Shown here piece after piece: positions 29,940 to 39,386 of a stretch of DNA of 64,000 bases. The translations under genes and the position numbers were made by a program. The DNA comes from Bacillota bacterium. GTDB lineage: Bacteria; Bacillota; Bacilli; Alicyclobacillales; SLC66. Position 1 is the stretch's first letter, and every line of letters begins with the position of its first letter. The stretch spans positions 1-64,000 of the forward strand of contig JAKADA010000009.1 of NCBI GenBank assembly GCA_021820975.1. The letters are read 5' to 3'. The notes below the pieces were generated by a model. The model saw only the letters and a program-made list of their open reading frames with translations. It ran no database searches and was not told the origin of the DNA.

Positions 29940-30815
29940 TTACTTACCCATATTTCCCATGCCGCCGCCATCTTTTGTGACAACATTTTCAAAAAGCCCC
30001 ATGGGATAAGAGGAATAAGAAATTACACCCGCCAAGCTGGGTTTGACCAACGCTTGATAGCCAGCTTCTGTCAGTGGTGTTCCTGTTGCTTTTACTTTTT
30101 GCACCCACTGATTGAACTTATCTTGCGAGGTTGCCACTACATTGAACGTCATGTGGGCAAATCCACGGCCGGTAAAGTTAGCACCGCGTCCTTGATACGT
30201 GCCTGCTTGGTCAGCTTGCAACCAGAGTCTCATTTGCGTTCCCGGCATGGTATATTCCATTCCGCCTAATTGTGGTACCCAAAAGGAGTTCATCGGTGCA
30301 TTGGATGTCAAGATAAACTCGATAGGCTGTCCAGTCGGAATTTCAAGGTAGTTTAGGGTTGCTACCTTTTGTCCGGGATATTGAAATAGCCATTTCCAAT
30401 CCAAAGACTGCACCTGCACGACCATGGGATTGTTTGTAGGCTCAGGAGGCCTTGTTAATGCAAAGGTCTTTTCTGCCGTCACGGTGCCAAGAATAGCAAC
30501 GATGATAATAGGAATGGACCACCACACAAACTCCAGTTTTTTGCTTTCAGACCATTGCGGCTGATAAGGAGCTGTATTTCCTGGTTTGTCTCTGTACCGA
30601 ACGACGATGTATGCAAGAAGTGCAATCACAGGTACGATAACAACCAAAACCAAAATGGTCGATAAGATGATCAGTTGCAGTTCGCTACGCCCAACCGGGC
30701 CTACCGGATTCAAGACGGTAAATTGTTGCGGACTGCATCCGGTAAGCAGGAGGATTGCTGCGCCCCCCATCAACAGCCATCTCCCTACTTTGCGAGGCGA
30801 CGATAATCGCTTCAA
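29940..30815 (-). CDS. qoxA: Quinol oxidase subunit II, lipoprotein
   Basis: 291 residues from the TTG at 30815, six bases after GGAGG; a TTG at 30833 is also in frame. A lipoprotein signal ends in LLLTGC, with lipidated Cys at about residue 27, followed by two membrane segments and a periplasmic-face cupredoxin domain (VQSLDWKWLFQYPGQKVATL ... APMNSFWVPQLGG). The cysteine pair and other CuA ligands of cytochrome c oxidases are absent (the region reads GRGANFTGRGFAHMTF), which identifies a quinol rather than cytochrome c oxidase. First gene of qoxABCD. Confidence 0.93.
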   Translation of the reverse strand: MKRLSSPRKVGRWLLMGGAAILLLTGCSPQQFTVLNPVGPVGRSELQLIILSTILVLVVIVPVIALLAYIVVRYRDKPGNTAPYQPQWSESKKLEFVWWSIPIIIVAILGTVTAEKTFALTRPPEPTNNPMVVQVQSLDWKWLFQYPGQKVATLNYLEIPTGQPIEFILTSNAPMNSFWVPQLGGMEYTMPGTQMRLWLQADQAGTYQGRGANFTGRGFAHMTFNVVATSQDKFNQWVQKVKATGTPLTEAGYQALVKPSLAGVISYSSYPMGLFENVVTKDGGGMGNMGK

Positions 30816-30925
30816 AGTTCCCTCCCCCTTCAACGTGATTCAAAAATAGTAGTATTGAGCTATTGGCAATTCCAAATGTAACACGGATACATAAATAAAA
30901 GGAGTACCAAATCCAATGTGTTCAT

Positions 30926-30942
30926 AAATTTGTTACAAATTT
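30926..30942. promoter_or_regulatory. Perfect inverted repeat between qoxA and the divergent epimerase gene
   Basis: AAATTTGT and ACAAATTT flank one T: an 8-bp perfect inverted repeat with a 1-nt spacer. It lies about 110 bp upstream of qoxA and 128 bp upstream of the epimerase gene. The size and symmetry fit a dimeric repressor or activator operator; the regulator is not identified. Confidence 0.45.
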
Positions 30943-31069
30943 GAGCTTTTTTGTTGTTGATGTCACAACGTGTAGTCATAAATAGTTGTAAACGACATAA
31001 CTAAAATGTTCGTTATATATTATTCCGCTGTAATTGTGAAGTCAATTCTTGGTATGTTACACTAAGGCT

Positions 31070-31924
31070 ATGAAGATACTACTATTCGGCGGAACCGGTT
31101 TTATCGGTCGTCATCTCGTTGCCCATTTGAGTCAAAACGGACATAACGTCGTAATTGTTAGTCGAAACAAGGAACATCTTGAGGAGTTAATACCCGAATC
31201 TGAATCTTACGGAATAATTAATTTGGCTGGGGAGTCGATTCAAAAAAGTCGCTGGACGAAAAAACAAAAGGAGGCCATTTTAACCTCTCGAATCACGGTA
31301 ACACGCAGAATTGTTACTATGATCAGCAACGTAAAGCAGAAACCGGAAGTGTTCATTAATGCTTCTGCCGTTGGCTATTATGGAACTTCAGAGAATCGTG
31401 TGTACACAGAGGAAAGTCCATCAGGAGATGAATTTCTTGCGAGTGTCTGCCTAGCATGGGAAAAAGTCGCTTTAGAAGCGTCTGACTTTACAAGGGTTGT
31501 CATTACGCGTCTAGGCGTCGTGTTAGGCAAAGATGGCGGTGCGTTGCCTAAAATGATGCTACCTTATCGTTTCTTTGCGGGCGGTATGGTGGGTTCGGGG
31601 AAGCAGTGGGTACCATGGGTACACATTGACGATGTGACTGGCTTGATGCGTTTTATTCTTGAAAAACCGCTACTGTCAGGACCTATTAACGTGACAGCGC
31701 CAAGTCCCTTGCGCATGAAAGATTTCAGTAAGGTACTATCGAAAACTTTGAAAAAGCCAAACCTTATACCCGTACCAAGTTTTGCCCTACGATTAGCTTT
31801 GGGCGAGATGGCTTCTTTATTGCTTTTAGGTCAACGCGTAACGTCCAAAAAAGCCGTTGATCACGGATACCGATTTCATTTCCCATTACTCGAAGAAGCT
31901 TTGAAAGATCTGACAGGGCGGTAA
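31070..31924 (+). CDS. TIGR01777-type NAD(P)-dependent epimerase (SDR39U1/YfcH family)
   Basis: 284 residues. An extended SDR with the N-terminal Rossmann motif FGGTGFIGRHL, INLAGESIQKSRW (the family hallmark), FINASAVGYYG with the active-site Ser/Tyr, and a C-terminal DUF1731 region (PVPSFALRLALGEMASLLL ... GYRFHFPLLEEAL). The physiological substrate of this family is not established. I choose the ATG at 31070 because the Rossmann motif follows at once; seven codons upstream are also open. Divergent from qoxABCD. Confidence 0.88.
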   Translation: MKILLFGGTGFIGRHLVAHLSQNGHNVVIVSRNKEHLEELIPESESYGIINLAGESIQKSRWTKKQKEAILTSRITVTRRIVTMISNVKQKPEVFINASAVGYYGTSENRVYTEESPSGDEFLASVCLAWEKVALEASDFTRVVITRLGVVLGKDGGALPKMMLPYRFFAGGMVGSGKQWVPWVHIDDVTGLMRFILEKPLLSGPINVTAPSPLRMKDFSKVLSKTLKKPNLIPVPSFALRLALGEMASLLLLGQRVTSKKAVDHGYRFHFPLLEEALKDLTGR

Positions 31925-31953
31925 GTGCATGCACGAAATTCGCCCTGTCTATT
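31912..31953 (+). terminator. Terminator at the end of the epimerase gene
   Basis: GACAGGGCG (inside the last codons) pairs with CGCCCTGTC; TATTTTG follows on the plus strand. It lies between the converging epimerase and flavin reductase genes. Confidence 0.65.
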
Positions 31954-31966
31954 TTGCTTATCATAC

Positions 31967-32443
31967 TTAGCCGCCGTAAAATAATCCGGTTTCCTTCAAG
32001 GTTAAGGGATCCCCTTGACGATGTACACCTGCATTGATAACTTCACCAACAAAGATGGTGTGATCGCCACGGTCAACAACATCGACTACGGTACACTCAA
32101 ACCAAGATAAGGCATCTTTTAAGATCGGGCTTCCCGTTGTAGCCGTGTAAAACTCGATATCATTAAATTTATTACCGACGCGAGAAACCGGTTTGAAAAA
32201 AGCAAAAGCAACATCCTTTTGACCCGTTTCTAAGACATTAACCGAAAATACCCCACTATCACGGATGCCATCACAAGATGCGGTGCCTTTTTTAGCAGCG
32301 ATTGCTACTAACGGTGGTGCAAAAGATGTTTGAGTAACAAAGTTAGCGCCAAAAGCGTTCACTTCATCGCCAACCTTAGTACCTACCACATACAAACCAT
32401 AACTGATTCCTCGTAAAGCTGTTTTTTTTGCTTGATCGTCCAT
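31967..32443 (-). CDS. Flavin reductase family (FMN-binding split barrel) protein
   Basis: 158 residues of the flavin reductase-like domain: ALRGISYGLYVVGTK, then VNAFGANFVTQTSFAPPLVAIAAKKG (FMN phosphate contact), DSGVFSVNVLETGQ and ALSWFECTVVDVVDRGDHTIFVGEVINAG. Members reduce FMN with NAD(P)H for a partner monooxygenase or bind FMN as an oxidoreductase; no partner gene is adjacent. Length is typical. Monocistronic. Confidence 0.85.
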   Translation of the reverse strand: MDDQAKKTALRGISYGLYVVGTKVGDEVNAFGANFVTQTSFAPPLVAIAAKKGTASCDGIRDSGVFSVNVLETGQKDVAFAFFKPVSRVGNKFNDIEFYTATTGSPILKDALSWFECTVVDVVDRGDHTIFVGEVINAGVHRQGDPLTLKETGLFYGG

Positions 32444-32517
32444 AGTCCAAAATCACCCCTTCACCATAATGATAGCACATTTTGACTATATACAAAATCA
32501 GTCATCTTGTGTTTTGG

Positions 32518-33141
32518 TTACGGACGGTATAAAGAAAAAAACAATCCAGCTATCCCATTGGCTGCCATTTGTACCGCAATAATTGACAAAACAAAACCCA
32601 TTAGACGTGTAATCACATTTAATTGTGTTTGAGATAATCGTTTATTAATCTCTGGCGCATAATAAAATATAACAAAGGCAATGAATAAAACAACGGTAAA
32701 CGCCATCAAAACGTCTACGGTGCTTTCAACATAATTAGGTCCTGATGACAACGCCATGACCGTTGTAATCGTTCCAGGACCCGCGATGATGGGCATGGCA
32801 AGCGGTGTCAGGGAGATGTCTTCTTGCACTTGTTTCTCATTTTCAGGCGATTGAATAGCGGATGGCTTAGCATGTAGTAAATCATACGCAATGCCAAATA
32901 ACAGAATTCCCCCTGCAACGCGAAATGCACTAATCGTAACGCTAAATAGATTCAAAATGACATTACCTAGTAGCAGAAAGACGAGAAGAATAAAAAAAGA
33001 TGCCAATATTGCTTTGCGTGCAATAAGCCGTTGTTCTTGATGTGTACGTCCTGATGTCATCGCCAAAAAGGAAGGCATTATACCTAATGGATTCATGACG
33101 GCAAAAATAGATACTAAAGCATGAATAAAGTAAGCAAGCAT
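32518..33141 (-). CDS. MarC-family integral membrane protein
   Basis: 207 residues with six hydrophobic segments. The MarC/UPF0056 pattern is present: VSIFAVMNPLGIMPSFLAMT near the N-terminus, the matching inverted-repeat segment PLAMPIIAGPGTITTVMAL, and VITRLMGFVLSIIAVQMAANGI at the end. The family's function is not established; an older link to antibiotic resistance was not supported. AGGAGTTGAACAC precedes the ATG. It follows serC in the same direction but a terminator separates them. Confidence 0.88.
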   Translation of the reverse strand: MLAYFIHALVSIFAVMNPLGIMPSFLAMTSGRTHQEQRLIARKAILASFFILLVFLLLGNVILNLFSVTISAFRVAGGILLFGIAYDLLHAKPSAIQSPENEKQVQEDISLTPLAMPIIAGPGTITTVMALSSGPNYVESTVDVLMAFTVVLFIAFVIFYYAPEINKRLSQTQLNVITRLMGFVLSIIAVQMAANGIAGLFFSLYRP

Positions 33142-33168
33142 GTGTTCAACTCCTGATACGGCTTAGAC

Positions 33169-33205
33169 AAAAGGCGATCATCCTCCTACAGGACGATCGC
33201 CTTTT
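33169..33205 (-). terminator. Terminator after serC
   Basis: AAAAGGCGATC and GATCGCCTTTT form an 11-bp stem, extended by a few inner pairs, 19 bp after the serC stop. A T-run follows the stem on the minus strand. Confidence 0.8.
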
Positions 33206-33223
33206 CGCTCTAGCTAAACCTTT

Positions 33224-34300
33224 TTAGTGTCGTTGTTGAAAATCGCGCATAAAGTCAGCAAGCGCTTGGCAAGAGGCCTCGGGAACGGCGTTATAGGCCG
33301 AGGCACGCATATGACCCACTTCACGATGCCCCTTTAAGCCGACAAAACCAAGCTCTTTTGCTTCTTGCAAAAATGCGGCTTCTAACTCAGATGTCTGCAA
33401 ACCAAACGTGATATTCATAACCGATCGATCTTCCTTAGCAACGATTCCTTCATAGAAACCTTCACTACGATCGATCGCATCATAAATAAGACCAGCTTTG
33501 CGAATGTTTTTTTGCGCAAGGCTATGTAACCCGCCTTGGTCTTTAACCCATTGCAAGACCAATCCTGTTAGATAAACGGCAATCGTCGGCGGTGTGTTAT
33601 ATAACGAATTACCTTTTGCATGAATATCATAACGCAACATCGATGGTAATGTTGCAGGGACTTTATCCAGCATGTCATCACGAATTATGACGATCGTTAC
33701 GCCGGACGGACCCAAGTTTTTTTGGGCACCAGCATAGATAAGTCCAAACTTTGACACATCGATAGGCCGTGAAAGAATATCGCTTGACATATCACTTATA
33801 AGCGCAATATCTCCTGTTGCAGGAAATTCTTTCATGGCCAGCCCTTCAATGGTCTCATTGGATGTTACATGAACATAGGCGGCGTTATCGGGTAGATCAA
33901 GATGCTTGATATCAGGAATGCGTTTTGGCGTTGCATCGATCGACGCAACAACCTTCGTTTCTCCAAGCAATTTTGCTTCTTTCAATGCCTTGTTGGACCA
34001 ATTACCTGTTTGTACGTAACAGGCAACTTTATCTTGCGATAAAAAATTCATCGGCACCATAGCAAACTGTAACGATGCTCCTCCTTGAAGAAAAAGCACC
34101 TTATAGTTATCAGGAATGTTCAATAATTCACGAAGTAGTTGTTGCGCTTGATTATGCACCGCTTCGTAATCTGATGACCGATGCGATACTTCCATGATCG
34201 ACATCCCGATGCCATGATAATCAACCAGTTGATCTGCAGCCGTCTGCAAAACTTCTAACGGTAGCGCCGCCGGTCCTGCATTAAAATTGTGCTTTCTCAT
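33224..34300 (-). CDS. serC: Phosphoserine aminotransferase
   Basis: 358 residues, class V PLP aminotransferase. It makes 3-phosphoserine from 3-phosphohydroxypyruvate and glutamate in serine synthesis (and can serve pyridoxal phosphate synthesis). The N-terminus HNFNAGPAALPLEVL, the phosphate-binding LFLQGGASLQFAM, the PLP lysine in IYAGAQKNLGPSGV and the C-terminal GHREVGHMRASAYNAVPEA are all family marks. The ATG at 34300 follows GGGGTGG; an upstream in-frame codon at 34309 is inferior. No serA is adjacent. Confidence 0.95.
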   Translation of the reverse strand: MRKHNFNAGPAALPLEVLQTAADQLVDYHGIGMSIMEVSHRSSDYEAVHNQAQQLLRELLNIPDNYKVLFLQGGASLQFAMVPMNFLSQDKVACYVQTGNWSNKALKEAKLLGETKVVASIDATPKRIPDIKHLDLPDNAAYVHVTSNETIEGLAMKEFPATGDIALISDMSSDILSRPIDVSKFGLIYAGAQKNLGPSGVTIVIIRDDMLDKVPATLPSMLRYDIHAKGNSLYNTPPTIAVYLTGLVLQWVKDQGGLHSLAQKNIRKAGLIYDAIDRSEGFYEGIVAKEDRSVMNITFGLQTSELEAAFLQEAKELGFVGLKGHREVGHMRASAYNAVPEASCQALADFMRDFQQRH

Positions 34301-34411
34301 GTATTCCACCCCATCTATGTGTTTCTATTACCATACCACAAAGTTCGGGATTTACTCTATCTTTTACAGACAATTTGGTGAACTAAAAGTAGCGCAAACT
34401 TTATACGTTCT

Positions 34412-36427
34412 TTATGCAGACAATGTACCTGACTGCAATTGTACCATGGTAAAGTATTTACCACCTTTTGCAAGCAATTGCTCATGCGTACCACGTTCAA
34501 CGATCATGCCGTGGTCAAGAACCAGGATCAAGTCAGCACGACGAATCGTTGATAAACGATGTGCAATAATGAACGTCGTTCGACCTTTCTTAAGCACATC
34601 GAGCGCCTGTTGAATAACAGATTCCGTCTCCGTGTCGATGCTCGAGGTTGCTTCATCAAGGACTAAGATAGCAGGATCAAACGCGAGAGCTCGTGCAAAA
34701 GAAATCAGTTGACGTTGCCCTGCAGACAGTGTGCTTCCATTTTCGAGAACCGGTTCATCAATGCCACGTTCCAATTTGGCAAATAGTCGATCAGCACCAA
34801 TATCATGCAGTGCTTTTTCAACTTGCCCACGCGAGATCGAAGGGTCATCAAGGCTGACATTGGAAGCGATGGTGCCCGTAAAGAGAAAGGGATCCTGAAG
34901 AACGATACCCATATGTTGTCGTAAATGTTGACTTGGTATCGATGTACTTTGTTCCCCATCGATCTTGATTGTACCTGACTGCGGATCATAAAACCGAAAT
35001 AAGAGATTCATGACAGAACTTTTCCCTGACCCTGTGTGACCAACAAGTGCAACAGTCTGAGAAGGACGAGCTTCAAAGGAAATACCTCGCAATACATCGT
35101 TTTCACCATCGTACGAAAAAGAAACGTCATCAAATTGCACGTGGCCTTGATACCGTGTACGCACACCCTCTGCTACGTCTTCGCCCTGTTCATCGAGCAA
35201 TTCAAAAACGCGAGTGGCCGCAACCTTAGCTTGCTCGATACCGGATAATTGATTGACCAATTGTACGACAGGTTGAAACAAACGATTCAAATAGTCTACA
35301 AACGCATAGAGTACACCAAATTGGATCATGCCAGATAAATGAAAATAACGAAACGAAAAATAAGCAATGAAAGCAACAAAAAACAGACCTCGTAAAACAC
35401 CAACGAGATTCCAACCACTAGCTGCATTAACACTAAGAAGACGAATCTGTTCCTTAAAAAAAGTCTCGTTAAGTTCTTCAAATTCCTTCATGGTACGCTC
35501 TTGACGATGAAACGCCCTGATTATTGAAATTCCCTGCAACGTCTCGTTAATCATGGCATTAATATCACTTAAAAGGATACGGATACGGTGATTAACAGAA
35601 ACTGCGTAATGACGATACAATACAACCCACAAAGCTAAGATAGGTAGCAATAAGAGGCAAATAAGAGCAAGTTGACGATTGAGAAGAAATAAGGCGATGT
35701 AGATACCCACCATCGTCACAGAACTTGATAGCACATTTGCCGCAATAGTCACATAGAACTCACGGATAGCTTCTGTATCATTCGTGATACGGGACACAAT
35801 CTTACCTGCTGGTATGGAATCAAAGTAGCGAATAGGCAACCGCGCAATCTGACCAAATACATCTGTACGCATCCGCTGTAAAATGCGATTGGCGGAGATT
35901 TGTAATAGAAATCGTTGACCATATGTGAAAATAGCCGATAAAACAATTAAGCCAAAATAGAAACTTGCAAGAACCAGCATTTTCGGTACTTCCGGCTGAT
36001 AGAATGCGAAAATTTGCTTGTTCGTTAGTGAATGTACCTGCACAGCTACCTGTTGTTTACCACGTAAAAAAGTAAGCGTATTACCCGAAACATGTTCATC
36101 CGATACGTTTGCTGGAAGCTTACCTGACAACTCATACAAAGTTTGGTTGGCTGATACCAAAGTGATTGGCTGACCTCGTTTTTCGTGCGGTAAAAAATAC
36201 GTCCCACGTTTAAACCATCGCCCTTGATACTTAACAGCATCAGCTTCTTGCCCTTTTGTTTGATAAAAAGTCGTAGCAATGCCCACGATATGCTGATCAA
36301 TCAGATTCTTAGCAATCATCGGACCCGTCAAATCCGCTAATACGGAGACAAGTAACATCGCAAACGCCAAAAAAATAGTGCGTTTATAAAAGAGTCCGTA
36401 ATGCAAGAGACGTTTTATCGAACTCAC
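34412..36427 (-). CDS. ABC exporter half-transporter, BmrD/YheH-like (canonical ATPase site)
   Basis: 671 residues: six membrane segments fused to one ATPase. An extracytoplasmic insertion of about 110 residues between TM1 and TM2 (about residues 45-150) is typical of YheH/BmrD and explains the length. The ATPase has Walker A VGHTGSGKSSVM, signature LSAGQRQ, Walker B with catalytic Glu (AILVLDEATSSID) and IIAHRLSTI. It pairs with the upstream gene as a heterodimeric multidrug-type exporter. The GTG overlaps the upstream stop by 4 bp (translational coupling) behind AGAGGAG. Confidence 0.9.
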   Translation of the reverse strand: MSSIKRLLHYGLFYKRTIFLAFAMLLVSVLADLTGPMIAKNLIDQHIVGIATTFYQTKGQEADAVKYQGRWFKRGTYFLPHEKRGQPITLVSANQTLYELSGKLPANVSDEHVSGNTLTFLRGKQQVAVQVHSLTNKQIFAFYQPEVPKMLVLASFYFGLIVLSAIFTYGQRFLLQISANRILQRMRTDVFGQIARLPIRYFDSIPAGKIVSRITNDTEAIREFYVTIAANVLSSSVTMVGIYIALFLLNRQLALICLLLLPILALWVVLYRHYAVSVNHRIRILLSDINAMINETLQGISIIRAFHRQERTMKEFEELNETFFKEQIRLLSVNAASGWNLVGVLRGLFFVAFIAYFSFRYFHLSGMIQFGVLYAFVDYLNRLFQPVVQLVNQLSGIEQAKVAATRVFELLDEQGEDVAEGVRTRYQGHVQFDDVSFSYDGENDVLRGISFEARPSQTVALVGHTGSGKSSVMNLLFRFYDPQSGTIKIDGEQSTSIPSQHLRQHMGIVLQDPFLFTGTIASNVSLDDPSISRGQVEKALHDIGADRLFAKLERGIDEPVLENGSTLSAGQRQLISFARALAFDPAILVLDEATSSIDTETESVIQQALDVLKKGRTTFIIAHRLSTIRRADLILVLDHGMIVERGTHEQLLAKGGKYFTMVQLQSGTLSA

Positions 36428-38217
36428 GTTCTCAGCTCCTCTACAGTCATCTGTGTCTCGAGAGGATCATCGTCGATCGGGCCATCTTGCGCAAGTTGTC
36501 GAACATACTGCTCATAGTACCAACCGCGAAGCCTCAATAAACTTTCATGGGTGCCTTCTTCGACAATGCGTCCTTCATCCAAAACAACAATCCGATTCGC
36601 ATGTTTGATCGCGGACAATCGATGGGTAGCTATAAGCGTTGTTCTCCCTTTTCTCGATGACCGAATCGCCTCGATAATATGAGTTTCCGTTCTTGCATCC
36701 AAAGCAGACATCGCATCATCAAGTATCAAAATCTCCGGATCCACGAGTAAGGCTCTAGCCAAAGCAATCCGTTGTTTTTGTCCGCCAGATAAAGAGATGC
36801 CGCGTTCGCCAACGAGCGTTTGCAATCCATTGTCTAAGGTCGCTAAGTCTTTTGTAAAACTCGCCATCGACAAAACATGCATCACATCATCGATCGATGC
36901 ATCCGTTGCCCCAAAACGTACGTTTTGCTCAACAGTGCGGGAAAACAGCATTGACTCTTGCGCCACATAGCCTAACCAACCGTGTAAGGTAAAGAAGGCC
37001 AGTTCTTCAATAGGTACCTCATTTATCGTAAGTTGGCCGCTACTTGGTGGCTCATATTCTCGCAAAAGTTGTTTGATCAATGTTGTTTTCCCACTGCCCA
37101 CACGTCCGGCAATACCAAGCGTATCCCCACGCCGAATCGCGAGTGAAATATCCTGCAAATTATCTTTTGCTGATAACGGATAACGAAACGTTACCTTATC
37201 AAACAGAATCACTTCCGGAATGGCTAACGCAATAGGGTGCAATGGTTCTTTGACATCTTCCTTATACGATAACGTATCTGTTACTCTATCTAGTGAGGCA
37301 TTTCCCCGTTGCATGGTATTAATCAATTCACCAATGGCAAGCATCGGCCATATCAGCATACCTAGGTACACATTAAATGCTGTCAGTCCACCCAACGTAA
37401 TCTGACTTTGAAAGACAAGATAGGCACCATAGCCAATGCCAATTAAGTACATCAAGCCAACCAAGATCTTAATCGTCGGTTCAAAAAGGGAATCGATTTT
37501 AGCAACATCGACATTTTTTTGATAAACATCATACGCTGTTTCAGCAAATCGTTTTTCTTGTGCCCGTTCTTGTACATAGGCGCGCATCACACGTATGCCT
37601 GCAATTGATTCAAGCACCTTGTTATTCATAACGCCAAACGCATTTTGAGCTAAGATAAATCGTTCATGCACCTTTTTCCCATACTTTGTCATGATAAATG
37701 AAATAATAGGCATCGGAAGTAAGGAAAACAGGGTAAGTTTCCAACTGACTAAAACAGCCATCGTCAAAAGAATCGTCGCTGAGTACGTTGTTGAGTCAAT
37801 CAAGGTTAAAATGCCAAAACCAGCTGTTTCGGAGACTGCAACAAGATCATTCGTGGCGCGTGCCATCAAGTCCCCTGTACGATTTTTTTCATAAAAGGTG
37901 GGCGTCATACGCAAAAATTGGTGCATCAGCCGTGATCGTAGCGTCCTTTGTAAGATGTTAGCTCCCCCAAATAATTGGTACTGCCATATAAATCCGAATA
38001 GATAACTCACGACAATCAACCCTAAGTAGATAAAAATCACTTGTAGCATCAATACATAGGTTAAAGTTCCCTTATTCATTTGATCAATCACATGACCAAT
38101 CAATGCAGGCGGAACGACTTCGACAAAATTTAAAATCACTAGTAACGTCAAAGCAATCGCATAGCGACCTTTATATTGTCGAAAAAACCAGGATAACTTT
38201 TTTAGTACTGTAAACAT
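36424..38217 (-). CDS. ABC exporter half-transporter, BmrC/YheI-like (degenerate ATPase site)
   Basis: 597 residues: six membrane segments and one ATPase. Walker A is AGRVGSGKTTLI and the signature is LSGGQKQR, but Walker B reads ILILDDAMSALD, with Asp in place of the catalytic Glu, as in the degenerate half of heterodimeric exporters such as BmrC. The partner keeps Glu. GGGGGGACACT precedes the ATG. First gene of the pair; no dedicated regulator is adjacent. In B. subtilis such a pair is induced by translation-blocking drugs through a leader peptide; no leader is obvious in the 98-bp gap upstream. Confidence 0.9.
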   Translation of the reverse strand: MFTVLKKLSWFFRQYKGRYAIALTLLVILNFVEVVPPALIGHVIDQMNKGTLTYVLMLQVIFIYLGLIVVSYLFGFIWQYQLFGGANILQRTLRSRLMHQFLRMTPTFYEKNRTGDLMARATNDLVAVSETAGFGILTLIDSTTYSATILLTMAVLVSWKLTLFSLLPMPIISFIMTKYGKKVHERFILAQNAFGVMNNKVLESIAGIRVMRAYVQERAQEKRFAETAYDVYQKNVDVAKIDSLFEPTIKILVGLMYLIGIGYGAYLVFQSQITLGGLTAFNVYLGMLIWPMLAIGELINTMQRGNASLDRVTDTLSYKEDVKEPLHPIALAIPEVILFDKVTFRYPLSAKDNLQDISLAIRRGDTLGIAGRVGSGKTTLIKQLLREYEPPSSGQLTINEVPIEELAFFTLHGWLGYVAQESMLFSRTVEQNVRFGATDASIDDVMHVLSMASFTKDLATLDNGLQTLVGERGISLSGGQKQRIALARALLVDPEILILDDAMSALDARTETHIIEAIRSSRKGRTTLIATHRLSAIKHANRIVVLDEGRIVEEGTHESLLRLRGWYYEQYVRQLAQDGPIDDDPLETQMTVEELRT

Positions 38218-38315
38218 AGTGTCCCCCCAATTACGTCAAAACAAGTTTCCTTTGTCTGCGTCAATCTATGATACACTCAATTTGAAAAAAACATTTCAAA
38301 GAAAGAAGGTTTGTT

Positions 38316-39368
38316 ATGCGTACTCGTTCCTTCGGAGTAGCCATCGTTGGGCTGGGTGGCATGGGCAGTGAACATGCCCGATTGATCAGCACCCTGGCTG
38401 ATATGCACATTGTCGGTGCCTACGACATAAAACCTGATCGCCAAGTCTTTGCAAAAGATATGGGTTATCATGTCTATGAGCAATTACAAGATGTTTTAGC
38501 TGACCCAGAAGTCCATATTGTACTGATTGCCACACCAAATCATGTACACAAAGAAATCGCTATTGCTGCTTTAGAGGCTGGAAAAGCTGTCATCAGTGAA
38601 AAACCGGTTACAATGGATAGTGCCGAACTTCTTGAAATCTACGATGTCGCTAAGCGGACTGGTCAATTGTTTACCGTGCATCAAAACCGTCGCTTCGACG
38701 AAGATTTCCTCGTGATCAAACGTCTCGTTGATGAAGGCTCTTTAGGGACTATCACACATATTGAGCAACGCATTCATGGCTCACGTGGAATCCCTGGTGA
38801 TTGGCGGCAACAAAGCGAATTTGGTGGCGGCATGCTGCTTGACTGGGGCGTTCATCTAATCGATCGCCTTTTGCTCATGATCAAAGAAAAAGTTACGCAC
38901 GTCTATTGTCAGTTTACACACATCCATAATAACGAAGTTGACGACGGATTTCGCCTCTTTGTAACGTTTGAAAGCGGTAAAACCGCGCTCATGGAAGTTG
39001 GCACTGCAAACTATATTAACCTGCCCTTGTGGTACGTGACAGGTACAACTGGAACAGCCATGATTGAGAATTGGAGTATGACTGGAAAAATAGTTCATCT
39101 CATGGCTGAAAGTGGTCATGACGCAGTGCCTATTGTTGCCGGTGCCGGACTTACCAAGACGATGGCTCCGCGCGTCGATGATTCCATTATAGAAGAACCT
39201 ATCTTTCGCATCGCATCAGACGTACGTGATTTCTATCACAATATTGCTGATACGTTGGAAGGAAAAGCGCAAAAAATCGTTAAAGATGACGAAGTATTGC
39301 GTGTTATGCGCTTGCTAGAAGCTGCCTTTGAATCAGATCGTACGCAACAAGTAGTAAAATTTGAGTAA
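38316..39368 (+). CDS. Gfo/Idh/MocA-family NAD(P)-dependent oxidoreductase
   Basis: 350 residues. The N-terminal Rossmann fold has VGLGGMGSEHARL (residues 11-23) and the hallmark EKP (residues 95-97); the C-terminal alpha/beta domain includes WRQQSEFGGGMLLDWGVHLIDRL with the usual D-x-x-x-H catalytic pair. Family members oxidise sugars, inositols or sugar acids. AAAGAAGG precedes the ATG. It is alone on the plus strand and ends in a structured terminator region, facing a TIM-barrel/Gfo pair that probably works on related compounds. Confidence 0.87.
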   Translation: MRTRSFGVAIVGLGGMGSEHARLISTLADMHIVGAYDIKPDRQVFAKDMGYHVYEQLQDVLADPEVHIVLIATPNHVHKEIAIAALEAGKAVISEKPVTMDSAELLEIYDVAKRTGQLFTVHQNRRFDEDFLVIKRLVDEGSLGTITHIEQRIHGSRGIPGDWRQQSEFGGGMLLDWGVHLIDRLLLMIKEKVTHVYCQFTHIHNNEVDDGFRLFVTFESGKTALMEVGTANYINLPLWYVTGTTGTAMIENWSMTGKIVHLMAESGHDAVPIVAGAGLTKTMAPRVDDSIIEEPIFRIASDVRDFYHNIADTLEGKAQKIVKDDEVLRVMRLLEAAFESDRTQQVVKFE

Positions 39369-39386
39369 TCCTTTGCTAGCCTTGCA

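Noticed and set aside
30960-30990. Rex-type operator upstream of qoxA
   Set aside because: GTTG...CAAC symmetry is present in TTGTTGATGTCACAA, but length and centre do not fit the Rex consensus.
38218-38315. Leader peptide and attenuator upstream of the BmrCD-like exporter
   Set aside because: The 98-bp gap has no small frame with an SD and no terminator-like stem in the right direction.
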